DNA of 64,000 nucleotides from Muribaculaceae bacterium (GTDB lineage: Bacteria; Bacteroidota; Bacteroidia; Bacteroidales; Muribaculaceae), in assembly GCA_023667015.1 (NCBI GenBank), contig JAMPAX010000002.1, positions 118,259 through 182,258 on the forward strand, in the 5' to 3' direction. The translations under genes and the position numbers were made by a program. The notes below the pieces were generated by a model. The model did not search any database and was not told the DNA's origin. It saw only the letters and a program-made list of their open reading frames with translations. Shown here piece by piece: positions 33,352-43,205 of this stretch (positions within the stretch are counted from its first letter, which is position 1; the number at the start of each line of letters is the position of its first letter).

Positions 33352-33383
33352 CAAAGTTAATCAAAAAACAAAAAATCACCAAA
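33352..33383 (-). promoter_or_regulatory. Promoter of tRNA-Pro
   Basis: On the minus strand, TTTG (33383-33380) and TAACTTTG (33359-33352) are separated by 20 bases, a near-ideal Bacteroidetes promoter. The -33 box lies in the loop-proximal end of the terminator hairpin at 33365-33406, the same arrangement as at 27944-27995. Confidence 0.65.
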
Positions 33384-33406
33384 TAATTTTGGTGATTTTT
33401 TGTTTT
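33365..33406. terminator. 19-bp perfect hairpin terminator
   Basis: Arms 33365-33383 and 33388-33406 are exact inverted repeats around TAAT, and on the minus strand the hairpin ends in T-rich sequence. It would end transcription of the T9SS protein gene (33482-34180) and overlaps the -33 region of the tRNA promoter. Confidence 0.8.
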
Positions 33407-33481
33407 CTAACGGTCTAAAGTCTGTATTCTTTCAACTTTAAACCATAAACTATCAACGAGAAGGAGCCTAAAGGCTTCTTC
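33407..33481. other. Spacer between the T9SS protein gene and its terminator
   Basis: No gene here. An imperfect hairpin (about 33458-33483, arms around GAGCC/GGCTTCTTC with a TAAA loop) overlaps the stop codon of the minus-strand gene and may help end its transcript. Confidence 0.4.
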
Positions 33482-34180
33482 TTATCGAACCACGCGCTTT
33501 ACAGCTTTGTTACCCTGACGAAGGATATAGAGACCCTGAGCGGGGTTAACTACTCGACGACCGGAGAGATCATAGTATTCTACGGGAAGGTTTTCGTCGA
33601 TCTCTACAGCTGTCACACCGGATTCATCAGCTGTAAATGTAATGTCGAAGTAGAATTCCGGGTTGTTTTCGGGTTCCTCTTCGTCAATAAACTTAATCAT
33701 GCTTACACGATAAGTAACGGAAGCTGTCGGGAGCATCTCTTCGCTGGTGAGGTGCCACTCGAATTCAGTTTCGGGGTCGTTAGGATCCGGCACCGGAATC
33801 TTCACATTACTGCTCATACCGAAGTTGCCTAAAGATTCGGCAAGACAAGCACCATTGTAGCAGAGCTGAGGAATGCCATAGGTATCTACATTTTCTTTGA
33901 TCTGTGTGTAAGTGGGGTTAACTGCCAAGAGGGTAGCCATGATTACCTGCTCTTCTTCTGTCTTGTTGATCATCTTAATAAGAGCTGTGTAGTCATAAGT
34001 TTGAGCATCACCTTCACCATAAGCTTCATAGTCAGTGCAGATGATTTTGCCGCCATTTTCAACGGTCTGACCATTGTATTCTACGGAGAAAATCTGGCTA
34101 CCGGCCTCCATATCGTAGTACTGAGCGGAAGCGCAGAATGCGGAGGCCGCGAGGGCTGCAAGGAGTAAAAGTTTTTTCAT
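33482..34180 (-). CDS. Small exported protein with T9SS sorting domain
   Basis: The 232-residue protein starts with a signal peptide (MKKLLLLAALAASAFCASAQ). The middle part, with PVPDPNDPETEFEWHLTSEE, is a single beta-rich domain I do not recognise. The last ~45 residues match a Bacteroidales T9SS tail (SGVTAVEIDENLPVEYYDLS, with GRRV and AQGLYILRQGNKAVKRVVR after). It should be exported through T9SS to the surface. It has its own promoter and terminator, so is probably transcribed alone. Confidence 0.8.
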   Translation of the reverse strand: MKKLLLLAALAASAFCASAQYYDMEAGSQIFSVEYNGQTVENGGKIICTDYEAYGEGDAQTYDYTALIKMINKTEEEQVIMATLLAVNPTYTQIKENVDTYGIPQLCYNGACLAESLGNFGMSSNVKIPVPDPNDPETEFEWHLTSEEMLPTASVTYRVSMIKFIDEEEPENNPEFYFDITFTADESGVTAVEIDENLPVEYYDLSGRRVVNPAQGLYILRQGNKAVKRVVR

Positions 34181-34243
34181 ATACGTAAGTTTGTTTTATG
34201 TTTGTTTACACGATGAAGACCTGCATGAGTCACGCAGGAATTG

Positions 34244-34273
34244 CAAACTTACAAAAATTTTCTGAATCAACAA
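34244..34273 (-). promoter_or_regulatory. Promoter of the small T9SS protein gene
   Basis: On the minus strand, TTG (34273-34271) is followed after 19 bases by TAAGTTTG (34251-34244), giving a leader of about 55 bases before the ATG at 34180. Confidence 0.55.
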
Positions 34274-34362
34274 TTATTTTAAGCCGCGTTTCAAAATTTT
34301 TAAAGTTTTTTTAAGGAATGTCCAAAAAGAACAAGCAGAAAGTATGAATTTAAATTGAACAG

Positions 34363-35097
34363 CTACTTAAGCCATCGTTGTATTAGCTTGTGGGCTAAGC
34401 CGGGGGGTGTGGCAATTGGGGGGAGGTTGTCGCGGCTGAAGAAGTCTCCGGCTGTCAGCTCTCCGTCGGCAAATCGCAACTCATCGCTATCTTCGGCAAG
34501 ACGGGCATGAAAGCCTATCATCAACTGCGAGGGGAAAGGCCAACTCTGCGACTCCACATATTCTATATCACAGATATCCAGGTTAGTCTCCTCCTTTACT
34601 TCACGACGCACACATTCTTCGAGGGTCTCACCGGTCTCCACAAATCCGGCTACAAGGCCGTAGAAAGGTCCACGAAAATTGGCCGCATGTACCATCAGAG
34701 CCCTCCCCTGACGGTCTTCAACGAGCACCATTATTGCAGTGTTCATCGGCGGAAAATATTCCGCGCCGCAAGTGTCGCATTTCTTGGAAATCTCAGAATG
34801 GCGATGAAGTGGACCTCCACAACGTCGGCAAAAGCGGGTAGTGCGATCAAAGTCAATTAACTCTGCACCCTTGGCAACGATGTTCCAAAGTTTATCTCCC
34901 AATATTTGCCAGCTTCGTCGAAGTTCAACCCACTCATACCCGGGCAACTGTTGTTCAACATACAGCACACCATACAATCCACCATCAGCTTCAAACCGAA
35001 AATCACACTCACAGTGCAAATCTGCCTGCGGCAAGTGGCCGTCAGTGAGTGCCACTGTTCCATCAAAAATTAATATTACTTCCATCTTGGAGTCCAT
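34363..35097 (-). CDS. nudC: NADH pyrophosphatase, Nudix family (NudC-like)
   Basis: A 244-residue protein with an N-terminal variable domain and a Cys4 zinc ribbon (FCRRCGG and KKCDTCGAEYFP, about residues 93-120). The catalytic Nudix box is GFVETGETLEECVRREVKEE, completed by T-N-L-D-I (residues ~158-182). The NudC-specific SQSWPFPSQLMIGF follows it. NudC hydrolyses NAD(H) and can remove NAD caps from RNA 5' ends. Length and order match the bacterial family. It is divergent from the SrfB/C operon, separated by 252 bases. Confidence 0.93.
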   Translation of the reverse strand: MDSKMEVILIFDGTVALTDGHLPQADLHCECDFRFEADGGLYGVLYVEQQLPGYEWVELRRSWQILGDKLWNIVAKGAELIDFDRTTRFCRRCGGPLHRHSEISKKCDTCGAEYFPPMNTAIMVLVEDRQGRALMVHAANFRGPFYGLVAGFVETGETLEECVRREVKEETNLDICDIEYVESQSWPFPSQLMIGFHARLAEDSDELRFADGELTAGDFFSRDNLPPIATPPGLAHKLIQRWLK

Positions 35098-35287
35098 CTC
35101 ATAAAATTTGAAGTTGACTAATCTTTTTACGAAAACTTAAGAAATGAAAAATTTGTTTTCTTCGCTCGCAATCTTTATTAATATTTTGCTTTATTAAATT
35201 TTGGTATCTGCCCAAAATTTTAATAAACCTTGCGTACAAAAAAGTTTAGACAACTTCAATTCAACAGCAAAAGTAAAATATTTTTCT

Positions 35288-35295
35288 TATCTTTG
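35288..35295 (+). promoter_or_regulatory. -7 box of the SrfB/C-like operon
   Basis: TATCTTTG matches TAnnTTTG exactly, 54 bases before the first gene of the operon. No -33 TTG is visible. An imperfect inverted repeat (TTATTAAATTTTGG at 35191-35204 against CCAAAATTTTAATAA at 35212-35226) lies further upstream and could bind a regulator. Confidence 0.5.
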
Positions 35296-35349
35296 CCGTA
35301 TCGTTGACGTCGAAAATTTCTTCGTCTCAAACCTCTTACCCACCAGCTT

Positions 35350-38300
35350 ATGGAACATCTTATCGCCGATTCCGGTATTCACTTCATAACCACTGAAATA
35401 GAGTTCAACCCCACCGAACCTCTACTTCTACCCTCCGGCAAGGCGCTCAAATACTCTTTCTGCCAAACCAAGGATCCTATCCTCGGTGAGGAGATTTTCG
35501 ACATGCTCGTATACCATCCGGAGTCTGAGGCGTTCATACCTATGGATCAGCTCTCCACCGAAAATGTCTTCAAAACTCTTCCCGATGGTAGTCAAGAGCT
35601 CGACGCTGCCGGCGTCCCAATCCTTAAGAACGACTTCTCGGCAGCCTTCTTCTCAAACTATGCTCCTGATGCAACTGAGGTCATCAGCATCAACAATCCA
35701 TATTCCTATCGTGTGCGCCAGGCTGATGAGAATGGCCGCGCAATTCTTGTCAATGCCTTCGACCTCCTTCTCAACCGCTGGCTACCGATGCCAATGTTTG
35801 AGAGACTTCCGGGAGGCGCCTCTGTGGAAAAACCCACGGGATGGTGTCGCGTGAGAATCGAACCTATCGGCGAAGGGTCCAAGAAGGGGAGCCTCAAATA
35901 TCGTCTTAACTGGGCTTTCGACACCCGCACAGCTACAGATCCCGACTCCGATGTCCTCCCCTATTTCTACGAGGATGAGGAGAAAGTAAAGGAATTCGCT
36001 CTCTGCAACTATGCCTACTCGCTAATCAAGTTCCTATCCACCGACTCCAACGTCTTCTCAGGATTTTCCGACTACATAGCCTCCCTGCTCGGCGTAGACC
36101 CGGCGGCTGAAGGAAACAAGTACTTAGCGTACTATATCTACTTCATCAACTTCCTGCGACTCAGCGGTGCTGCGCCGCAAGTGAAGCTTCACAACCCTCC
36201 CCGGGAGAAGGATATCCCCGTAGACCTCGTGCTCGACATTGGCAACTCCCGCACCTGCGGCGTACTCTTCGAAGAGGGTGACTTCACCCGCGCCATGATG
36301 CTCGGCCTGCGCGACTTGTCACACCCTGAGCGAGTATACACCGAACCTTTCGACATGCGCCTGGCATTCCGCAAACCGGATCTCGGCAACGACATCGATG
36401 TTGAAGAAGATATCTTCAACTGGCAATCCTTCGTGCGCCTTGGTCGCGAGGCCGGCTCCCTGATTTATCACACTATCGACAACGCCGGACTGTCGCGCAC
36501 CGCCACCAACCACTCCTCGCCGAAGCGCTACCTCTGGGATTCCGAGCCCTTCGATGGCAAATGGGAATGCATCGTCACCGAAGAAGACCCCTCCCATCTG
36601 CGGCTGGCGCCAAACGTATATATACCCGGGCTCTCCAACCTCTTCGACCATGAGGGCAACTACATCGGCCGTATCCCCGAGGAGGAACGACCCTTCGACG
36701 ATGCACCGCCGGCCTACTCCCGCGGCTCGCTGATGACCCTGGTTCTCATCGAAATCTTCCAGCACGCCATAGCGCAAATCAACTCCACCACCTTCCGCTA
36801 CAAACATGGCAACATCGACCTGCGACGCTACCTGCGCAACATCATCCTTACCTGCCCCACGGCTATGCCGATAAAGGAGCAAATACGTCTGCGACAAGCT
36901 GCCGCCGATGCCTTTCATGCCATTACCCGGTGTGAGAAGATAGAACCGGCCAACATCATCCCCGATGTCAACTCGCTGACTGCCGGCGACTCCTTCGACG
37001 TCTCCCGACGCTCCTGGAGCTACGATGAAGCCTCCTGCTCACAACTCGTCTATCTCTACGCTGAAATAGCCCAACGATATGCCGGAGAAATCGACAAATT
37101 CTTCGAACTCAAAGGACACATACGTCCCGAACTCGCCGAAGAGGGCTACAATAAGAAATCACTGACCATCGGCACCATCGACATCGGCGCCGGCACCACC
37201 GACATAATGGTATGCTCCTACAAGTACGAAGGGAAGGAGAAATGCATGCTCTCCCCACGCCCCCTATTCTGGGACTCCTTCTATCTCGCCGGCGACGACA
37301 TCCTGAAAGCCGTGGTACAAAACCTCGTCATCGAGGGTCCCGACATGGGCACACCGATGCTCGGCAATATATCATCCGCCCTCAAAGCTCGCCTCGAGGA
37401 GATGACCGCCGAAGAGATTCAGCTCATACCCATCGTGGCCGCCAACCCGGTGTTCAACGCCTTGGCGCGCGACGTAGACCGCTCCGGTGATCCCGGCGAG
37501 CGATGCCTGCGCCGCCACCGTCTGGCCGCCAACCTCGTGCATGCTTTCTTCGGCAAGGATTCCTCGCTGATGAGCCACAAAGACCGACAGTGTCGCATCG
37601 ACTTCAACACCCAGGTCAGCCACCCTATGGCGCAGTTTTTCCTTGAGCAGCTACGTCGCAAAGCCCCCTCCAACGTCTATGACTACGAAGAGATATTCTC
37701 CGACAATAAGCCCGCCGGATATCTCCTCGACTATTTCGCCAACCATTTCGGATTCCGCTTCGAAGAACTCCGCTGGCGCTTCGACCCCGAGGAGACTGCC
37801 CGCATCGTCAAGAATACTATGGAGCCGCTACTAAAGCAACTCGCCGTAGTGTTCCATGCTTACAACTGCGATATCCTCGTGCTCGCCGGACGCCCCACCT
37901 CCTTAGACTCCGTCACTGAGCTATTCATAAAATACTTACCCATCTCTCCCGACCGACTCGTACGGCTGAACTCCTATCGCGTTGGACAATGGTTCCCCTT
38001 CGCCGACGGTCAGGGATATTTCTTCGACCAGAAGGCTGTAGTAGCCGTAGGAGCTATGGTAGGTCATCAGGCCAGCCGCGAAGGATTCAACGGGATGTGG
38101 CTCGACTTCGAAGATATGAAGAAAAAGATGGTCTCTACAGCCCGCTATATGGGAGTCTATCGCTCTCGCCGCCAGCTCGTAGCCGACAATGTACTGACCC
38201 CGGAAAGCTCCACGGCTACCATCGACGTCAATGTCTTCCCGACATTCATAGGCTGCAAGCAATTTAGCTCCCCCCAATATCAGGCACGACCTATTTACGG

Positions 38301-38538
38301 CATCTACAACCTCGCCGGAAAGAACCCCTTACGACTGACCATCTCTCGCAACTACTACGAAGACCGCGAGACCCTCACCCTCGAAGATGTCACCGACATG
38401 GAGGGTAACCCCGTGGCTCGATCGCGAGTAAAACTCGTGCAGATGAGCCTTGTAGACGACGGCAGCTATTGGCTCGACCGCGGTGAATTCGAACTCACAG
38501 TAGTAGGAATGGACTCATTAACAAATTCAGACGAATAA
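35350..38538 (+). CDS. SrfB-like actin/Hsp70-fold ATPase, first gene of the operon
   Basis: The 1062-residue cytoplasmic protein resembles SrfB, described as a Salmonella SsrB-regulated virulence factor. After an N-terminal ~290-residue region of unknown fold come the signatures of the actin/Hsp70 superfamily: a phosphate-1 loop DLVLDIGNSRTCGVLF (~residue 293), a phosphate-2 loop GTIDIGAGTTDIMVCSY (~610) and an adenosine-binding motif ILVLAGRPTSL (~843). All key Gly and Asp residues are present, so ATP binding is likely. It is followed after 27 bases by a SrfC-like partner. Biochemical function of SrfB is not established. Confidence 0.75.
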   Translation: MEHLIADSGIHFITTEIEFNPTEPLLLPSGKALKYSFCQTKDPILGEEIFDMLVYHPESEAFIPMDQLSTENVFKTLPDGSQELDAAGVPILKNDFSAAFFSNYAPDATEVISINNPYSYRVRQADENGRAILVNAFDLLLNRWLPMPMFERLPGGASVEKPTGWCRVRIEPIGEGSKKGSLKYRLNWAFDTRTATDPDSDVLPYFYEDEEKVKEFALCNYAYSLIKFLSTDSNVFSGFSDYIASLLGVDPAAEGNKYLAYYIYFINFLRLSGAAPQVKLHNPPREKDIPVDLVLDIGNSRTCGVLFEEGDFTRAMMLGLRDLSHPERVYTEPFDMRLAFRKPDLGNDIDVEEDIFNWQSFVRLGREAGSLIYHTIDNAGLSRTATNHSSPKRYLWDSEPFDGKWECIVTEEDPSHLRLAPNVYIPGLSNLFDHEGNYIGRIPEEERPFDDAPPAYSRGSLMTLVLIEIFQHAIAQINSTTFRYKHGNIDLRRYLRNIILTCPTAMPIKEQIRLRQAAADAFHAITRCEKIEPANIIPDVNSLTAGDSFDVSRRSWSYDEASCSQLVYLYAEIAQRYAGEIDKFFELKGHIRPELAEEGYNKKSLTIGTIDIGAGTTDIMVCSYKYEGKEKCMLSPRPLFWDSFYLAGDDILKAVVQNLVIEGPDMGTPMLGNISSALKARLEEMTAEEIQLIPIVAANPVFNALARDVDRSGDPGERCLRRHRLAANLVHAFFGKDSSLMSHKDRQCRIDFNTQVSHPMAQFFLEQLRRKAPSNVYDYEEIFSDNKPAGYLLDYFANHFGFRFEELRWRFDPEETARIVKNTMEPLLKQLAVVFHAYNCDILVLAGRPTSLDSVTELFIKYLPISPDRLVRLNSYRVGQWFPFADGQGYFFDQKAVVAVGAMVGHQASREGFNGMWLDFEDMKKKMVSTARYMGVYRSRRQLVADNVLTPESSTATIDVNVFPTFIGCKQFSSPQYQARPIYGIYNLAGKNPLRLTISRNYYEDRETLTLEDVTDMEGNPVARSRVKLVQMSLVDDGSYWLDRGEFELTVVGMDSLTNSDE

Positions 38539-38565
38539 CCTCCACCAAAATACTTCCGCAACATC

Positions 38566-41490
38566 ATGCAACAGGAAATAAACAAGCAAATCCGGAATGT
38601 CAACGACTCGCTGAGCTGGCTGAAAGCCAACAAACCCGAGCAATACAATGCGAGATTTCTCGACCTGGTGGAGGAACGCCGCCGCCTGCGCAAAATCTCC
38701 GAAGCCCTTCGAGAAAAACCGGCTATAGCAGCCTTCGGTGAAAGCCAAAAGGGTAAATCATACCTCATCGGCAATCTCCTGCAGAAGGATAAGAAACCCT
38801 TTATGGTGCGCTCCGGCGAAACCGGCGAGGAGGTGAACTTCGTCATGAATATCAATCCTATCGGTGACAAGAAAGAGGCCACCGGCGTCGTCACCCGCTT
38901 CACCTCCTTCACCCCCGGCAGCGACCGATTCTCCGACCGCTACCCGGTAATTGTCAAGCTCTTCTCCCTGGCAAACCTCATCACAATCTTCGCCGACAGC
39001 TACTACTCCGATATCCTCGACTATAAGACATATTCCGAAGCAGAGGTAGAGGAATTCTCCACCCGTATTCTCGAGCGCTACAAGAATATGTCGGAATCAG
39101 CCAACCCACCGCTGACAGAAGATGACATCCTGGAAATCAAAAGCTATCTCTCGAAATTCGCACAGGCTCCTACACAGCCATTGCGCCGCTCAAGCTATTT
39201 CGACAACCTCGCCCGCATTATCCGCCGTGTGCCCCAGGGGGAGATTGCAGAAGTGGTGCAATATCTATGGCACGAAAATGAGACTATCACCAAGCTCTTC
39301 AACCGCTTGGCAACATCCTTAGGACGTATGAACCACGCCTCCGAAGTCTACACCTCCCTGGAGGCTGTGCGCCACTACGGCGACAACCGCAACACCTTCA
39401 TGAGCGTAGACTGCCTCAACGAACTCGACCTTAGCGACGGACAGCGACTCACAGACGTCTATGTGCGCGATGCAGGTGGCAACTTCATCCCCGTCAAGGA
39501 TATGCCGAAATGCGAGATCTGCGCCCTCTGCGCTGAAACTGTCTATCGCATCGATGAGCGCTATCTGAGCGACACCGAACACTATGCCTGCGAAGGCCCC
39601 GCCGGAGAAAACGGCAATATCCCCGCAGAATCCATGCGCAAGCTCACCTCGGGCATAGACAAAACTCTGCTGCGCGATATGGACCTCCTGGACTTCCCCG
39701 GTGCGCGAAACCGTCTGAAGATTAAAGCCTCCTTCCTCGACCAATATATCGAAAAGGAGGGCAGCTCCAACGCAGTGCAGATGCTACTCCGCGGAAAGGT
39801 AGCCTTCCTCTTTAACAACTACAACGAGAGCCGCAATATCAATATGCTCCTCTTCTGCCACGACAACGAACAACCCGCCGTTACCGACATGTACAACATG
39901 GTAGACTCGTGGGTCAATAAATACGTTGGCGACACCCCCGCCAGACGTAGCGAAACTATCAGCCGCTACGAGGGGATATCTCCACTCTTCGTAGTGGGTA
40001 CCAAGTTCAACGTCGACATGATCGAGAAGGACAACCCGGAGCACAACAACCCCACATCTCTCAATCAGCGTTGGGATGGACGCTTCATGAAAGTGCTCTA
40101 CACTCAAGTCTTTAAGGCCGACAGCGTAGACTGGTTCAACAATTGGAACGCACCGGGCGAGACCTTCAAAAACACCTACATGCTCCGCGACTTCAAATAT
40201 AGCGGATGCACCGGCTCGGGCAACAATCTCTACGAAGGTTACATAGAGACCGAAGAGACACCACGCGAAACGCGCCTGCGACTCTCGCCGGCGTTCTACA
40301 ACGACCTGCGCCGCTCTTTCGTAGAAAACGCTGCTGTTCGCAAGTTCTTTGCCGACCCCTCCTTAGCCTGGGACGTAGCCGCCACCCGCAATAATGACGG
40401 CGCGCTATATATCATCGACAAGCTCACCCAAGCATCGCGCCACGCTGTCGACACCCGCGAGGCTCAGTTTGACGAAGAAGCGCGCTCCTCTGCTCGCAAA
40501 GTGCGCAATATGATGGAGACCTTCTTCGTAGACACCGATGCCGACAAGATCCTCGTCGACAATATCCGCAAGGCCGCGGCTATCATGCGCGAGCTCGACT
40601 TCACCACCAATTCCGACAACTACTTCTTCGGCCATCTCCTCCAGGGAATGATGATGACCGAAACCGAAACCCTCAGCATCGTCCATAAGCTTATCCAGAG
40701 TTCAGAACTCGTCAGCACTACCAACGACTGGAAAGAGTATGAGCTAATACGGCGTCGTTGCGGTGACTTTGAGGGATGTTCATCGGAAAATGACAAGTGG
40801 GAGCGACTGATATCCACCTACTTCTTCCGTGATCGAGAAGACGCTATGGTCTATCTGCAACGTCGCAATATCGACCCCAAGACACTCTTCTCCGGCGATT
40901 TCAAGAAGAAATCAAATTCCGCCACAATCGCCGACTACGTTCTAAGCAACTGGCATTCCAAGCTCTCTTCCGATATCTTCCGCAATATCTTCTCGGAAGA
41001 TTCCGGCTTCGATGCTCTGGTGCTCTCCGACCTAATAGAGAACATCAAGAACAACTCCCGATCCTTGGGACTCGACCGGAAGATGCAATCACAAGTGGCA
41101 GAATATGTGGATATCGTCAATGTAGCCAACGTCAATGAAAGTCTTGTAGCCGACCTGCTTGCCGGCACAATCAACGACTTTGTACGCGACATGGGATTCT
41201 CCCTGCTCAGCCTCGAAGACCGCGACAACGCCCGCCGCATAGCTGAGAAAAACCGACTGCATGCTTTCGACTACATAGAGCGGAAACGCAAATCCTCCTA
41301 CACCGACGAGGAAATCTCCGCCATCTTCGATTCTCTGCACGAGAATCCGGCACAGATCACCCCCTCGTTCGACAACAACTACTACTCATGGCTCGAATAT
41401 ATGCTGATATCGTTCATAGCCCGACTGGAAGTACCCGACTATGACAAAGACGCCAACGATGCCTTAGCAGTCATCCTGTCGAAAATGTAA
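38566..41490 (+). CDS. SrfC-like dynamin-type GTPase
   Basis: A 974-residue soluble protein. A helical start (~1-50) precedes a P-loop GESQKGKS at residues 58-65. LLRDMDLLDFPGARN (~375) looks like the G3/DxPG switch, and VVGTKFNVDMIE (~472) is a plausible G4. Long, charged helices fill the C-terminal half, so the whole resembles dynamin-like large GTPases and the SrfC/Virul_fac family. No membrane helix is seen. Partnership with the SrfB-like ATPase is supported by their adjacency here and by srfB-srfC pairs in enterobacteria. Membrane remodelling or a polymer-forming role is inference. Confidence 0.7.
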   Translation: MQQEINKQIRNVNDSLSWLKANKPEQYNARFLDLVEERRRLRKISEALREKPAIAAFGESQKGKSYLIGNLLQKDKKPFMVRSGETGEEVNFVMNINPIGDKKEATGVVTRFTSFTPGSDRFSDRYPVIVKLFSLANLITIFADSYYSDILDYKTYSEAEVEEFSTRILERYKNMSESANPPLTEDDILEIKSYLSKFAQAPTQPLRRSSYFDNLARIIRRVPQGEIAEVVQYLWHENETITKLFNRLATSLGRMNHASEVYTSLEAVRHYGDNRNTFMSVDCLNELDLSDGQRLTDVYVRDAGGNFIPVKDMPKCEICALCAETVYRIDERYLSDTEHYACEGPAGENGNIPAESMRKLTSGIDKTLLRDMDLLDFPGARNRLKIKASFLDQYIEKEGSSNAVQMLLRGKVAFLFNNYNESRNINMLLFCHDNEQPAVTDMYNMVDSWVNKYVGDTPARRSETISRYEGISPLFVVGTKFNVDMIEKDNPEHNNPTSLNQRWDGRFMKVLYTQVFKADSVDWFNNWNAPGETFKNTYMLRDFKYSGCTGSGNNLYEGYIETEETPRETRLRLSPAFYNDLRRSFVENAAVRKFFADPSLAWDVAATRNNDGALYIIDKLTQASRHAVDTREAQFDEEARSSARKVRNMMETFFVDTDADKILVDNIRKAAAIMRELDFTTNSDNYFFGHLLQGMMMTETETLSIVHKLIQSSELVSTTNDWKEYELIRRRCGDFEGCSSENDKWERLISTYFFRDREDAMVYLQRRNIDPKTLFSGDFKKKSNSATIADYVLSNWHSKLSSDIFRNIFSEDSGFDALVLSDLIENIKNNSRSLGLDRKMQSQVAEYVDIVNVANVNESLVADLLAGTINDFVRDMGFSLLSLEDRDNARRIAEKNRLHAFDYIERKRKSSYTDEEISAIFDSLHENPAQITPSFDNNYYSWLEYMLISFIARLEVPDYDKDANDALAVILSKM

Positions 41491-41609
41491 AATTAAAACA
41501 TATGTTGAAAGCCAACATCTGCTTTAACAGTTTATTAGTTTATTTATTTACCAATTTATAAGCTTGAAAAGCTTGCAATTATTTTTGAAAACCTGATAAT
41601 TACTATATA

Positions 41610-43187
41610 ATGAAGCGTATTTTCTTCGGCGCCGACGGTAGCAAGCCTCCCCATCAGCCCTTCTGGAAACCCTGGGGCGGTGGTTTCTTTCTGCGTGCCT
41701 TGGCGTTTCTCGGTCTGACGGCCGGCGTAATGCTTCTTGTGAGCATCCTGCCGAAATGCGGACGCACTGCCGATGGAGAAATCCCCGGGGAGTTCCGCGA
41801 TCCCGGCTCGCCGGTGGCTACAGTGCCCGTAGACTCCATCGGGGACTACTACGACAACAACATCACCGACCCGGGAGAGTTCCTCCCCGGGCCCGGTGAC
41901 AACTACATCTCGCCGGTGGATCCGGGTAATCTGATCACCGACCCGGAGGATGGCAGTCAGTACGCTTCCAACCGCCTGAACGTCATGCTCGACTCATCGG
42001 CCGACGATGAGACTTTCCGCAAGTTTGCTGCGGCCTTCAAACGTGAATATCCCGATGCTGCTTATAAAGTTATATATTACGATCCTCTGACGAAACTGTT
42101 GCAGGTCAGCGTGCCCGAGGGACGGGTGGAGGCTATGATTCGCGAGATGCCGCAGAAAATTTCCGACGTTCAATTCCTCCCTTTCCCGGAGGGGATGATG
42201 GAAGCGAGTATGACCCCGGACGACCGTATCTTCCGCTATCCGCAGCTCGCCTGGTATTTCAACCCTATCGAGGCCAGGGAGGCCTGGGATATCACTACCG
42301 GATCACAGGATGTGGTAGTAGCTATCGTAGACACCTTCTTCGATCTCAACCACGAAGACCTCAACTCCGGCAGAATCTACCGCCCCTTCTCCATTCCTAA
42401 GCGCAATGGCAACGTATTGCCTCCCTTTGCTCCGGGCGATGCACAAACCCAGCAAGCTGCTATCCTCAACCATGGGTCGTTCGTTGCCGGAGTGGCTGTA
42501 GGGAACGGCAACAACGGTCGGGGCTCCACAGGCATAGCCCCCGGATGCCGACTGATGCCCGTCAGCATGGGTATGCAGTTTACTTCCATGACAATGCTCC
42601 AAGGAATGCTCTACGCTATATATCAAGGTGCCAACGTTGTCAACATCTCCGCCGGTCTGTCCCTGGGACAGGTAGCACAACTCTTGCCGCTACAGACGCA
42701 GTTTCAGATTGCCAACAACTCCGGAAAGGCTGAGCAGGCTGTCTGGGACTACGCTTTCAATCTCGCCGATGCAAGAAAAGTCACTATCGTCTGGGCTGCC
42801 GGAAATGACAATGTGCTGACCACCATCGATCCCTCCAAGCGAGGCAAGAATACTATTAAGGTGTCGGCAGTCGGTCCGTCGCTGCAGAAGTCACCCTTCT
42901 CCTCCTTCGGCAATTTCCCGAGCCGCGGTATTTATGAGTCTACCATCTCTGCACCCGGTGAGAGTATCCTCGGCCCCATCCCCGGTGGGGTCTACAACAT
43001 TCAGCAGGGTACGAGCTTCTCCGCACCGATAGTAGCCGGAGCCGTAGCCCTTATGAAGAGCAAAAACAAGAATTTGACAAACGAACAAATAATAAAAATC
43101 CTAAAACAAACAGGAGCCCCAATAAGAGGGAACAACACCATCGGGCCGCTTATAAAAATCCGCTCCGCCCTAAACCAAGTTCCTTAG
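41610..43187 (+). CDS. Membrane-anchored subtilisin-like (S8) serine protease
   Basis: The 525-residue protein has a cytoplasmic basic start and one membrane helix (~27-47), then a Pro/Gly/Asp-rich linker (EIPGEFRDPGSPVATVPVDS) and a propeptide-like region (~105-190). The S8 catalytic domain follows: Asp241 in VAIVDTFFD, His288 in LNHGSFVAG, and the Ser in GTSFSAPIVAGA near residue 471. The triad is intact, so it is probably an active protease facing the periplasm. It lies 119 bases after the SrfC-like gene, with a degenerate -7 box at 41580-41587, so an internal promoter is possible. Confidence 0.88.
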   Translation: MKRIFFGADGSKPPHQPFWKPWGGGFFLRALAFLGLTAGVMLLVSILPKCGRTADGEIPGEFRDPGSPVATVPVDSIGDYYDNNITDPGEFLPGPGDNYISPVDPGNLITDPEDGSQYASNRLNVMLDSSADDETFRKFAAAFKREYPDAAYKVIYYDPLTKLLQVSVPEGRVEAMIREMPQKISDVQFLPFPEGMMEASMTPDDRIFRYPQLAWYFNPIEAREAWDITTGSQDVVVAIVDTFFDLNHEDLNSGRIYRPFSIPKRNGNVLPPFAPGDAQTQQAAILNHGSFVAGVAVGNGNNGRGSTGIAPGCRLMPVSMGMQFTSMTMLQGMLYAIYQGANVVNISAGLSLGQVAQLLPLQTQFQIANNSGKAEQAVWDYAFNLADARKVTIVWAAGNDNVLTTIDPSKRGKNTIKVSAVGPSLQKSPFSSFGNFPSRGIYESTISAPGESILGPIPGGVYNIQQGTSFSAPIVAGAVALMKSKNKNLTNEQIIKILKQTGAPIRGNNTIGPLIKIRSALNQVP

Positions 43188-43205
43188 CCCCCGGTTCCCA
43201 CCCCT

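Noticed and set aside
41560..41587. Internal promoter before the subtilase gene
   Set aside because: TATTTTTG at 41580-41587 fits the -7 consensus, but the TTG upstream is only 13 bases away. Not listed as a promoter.
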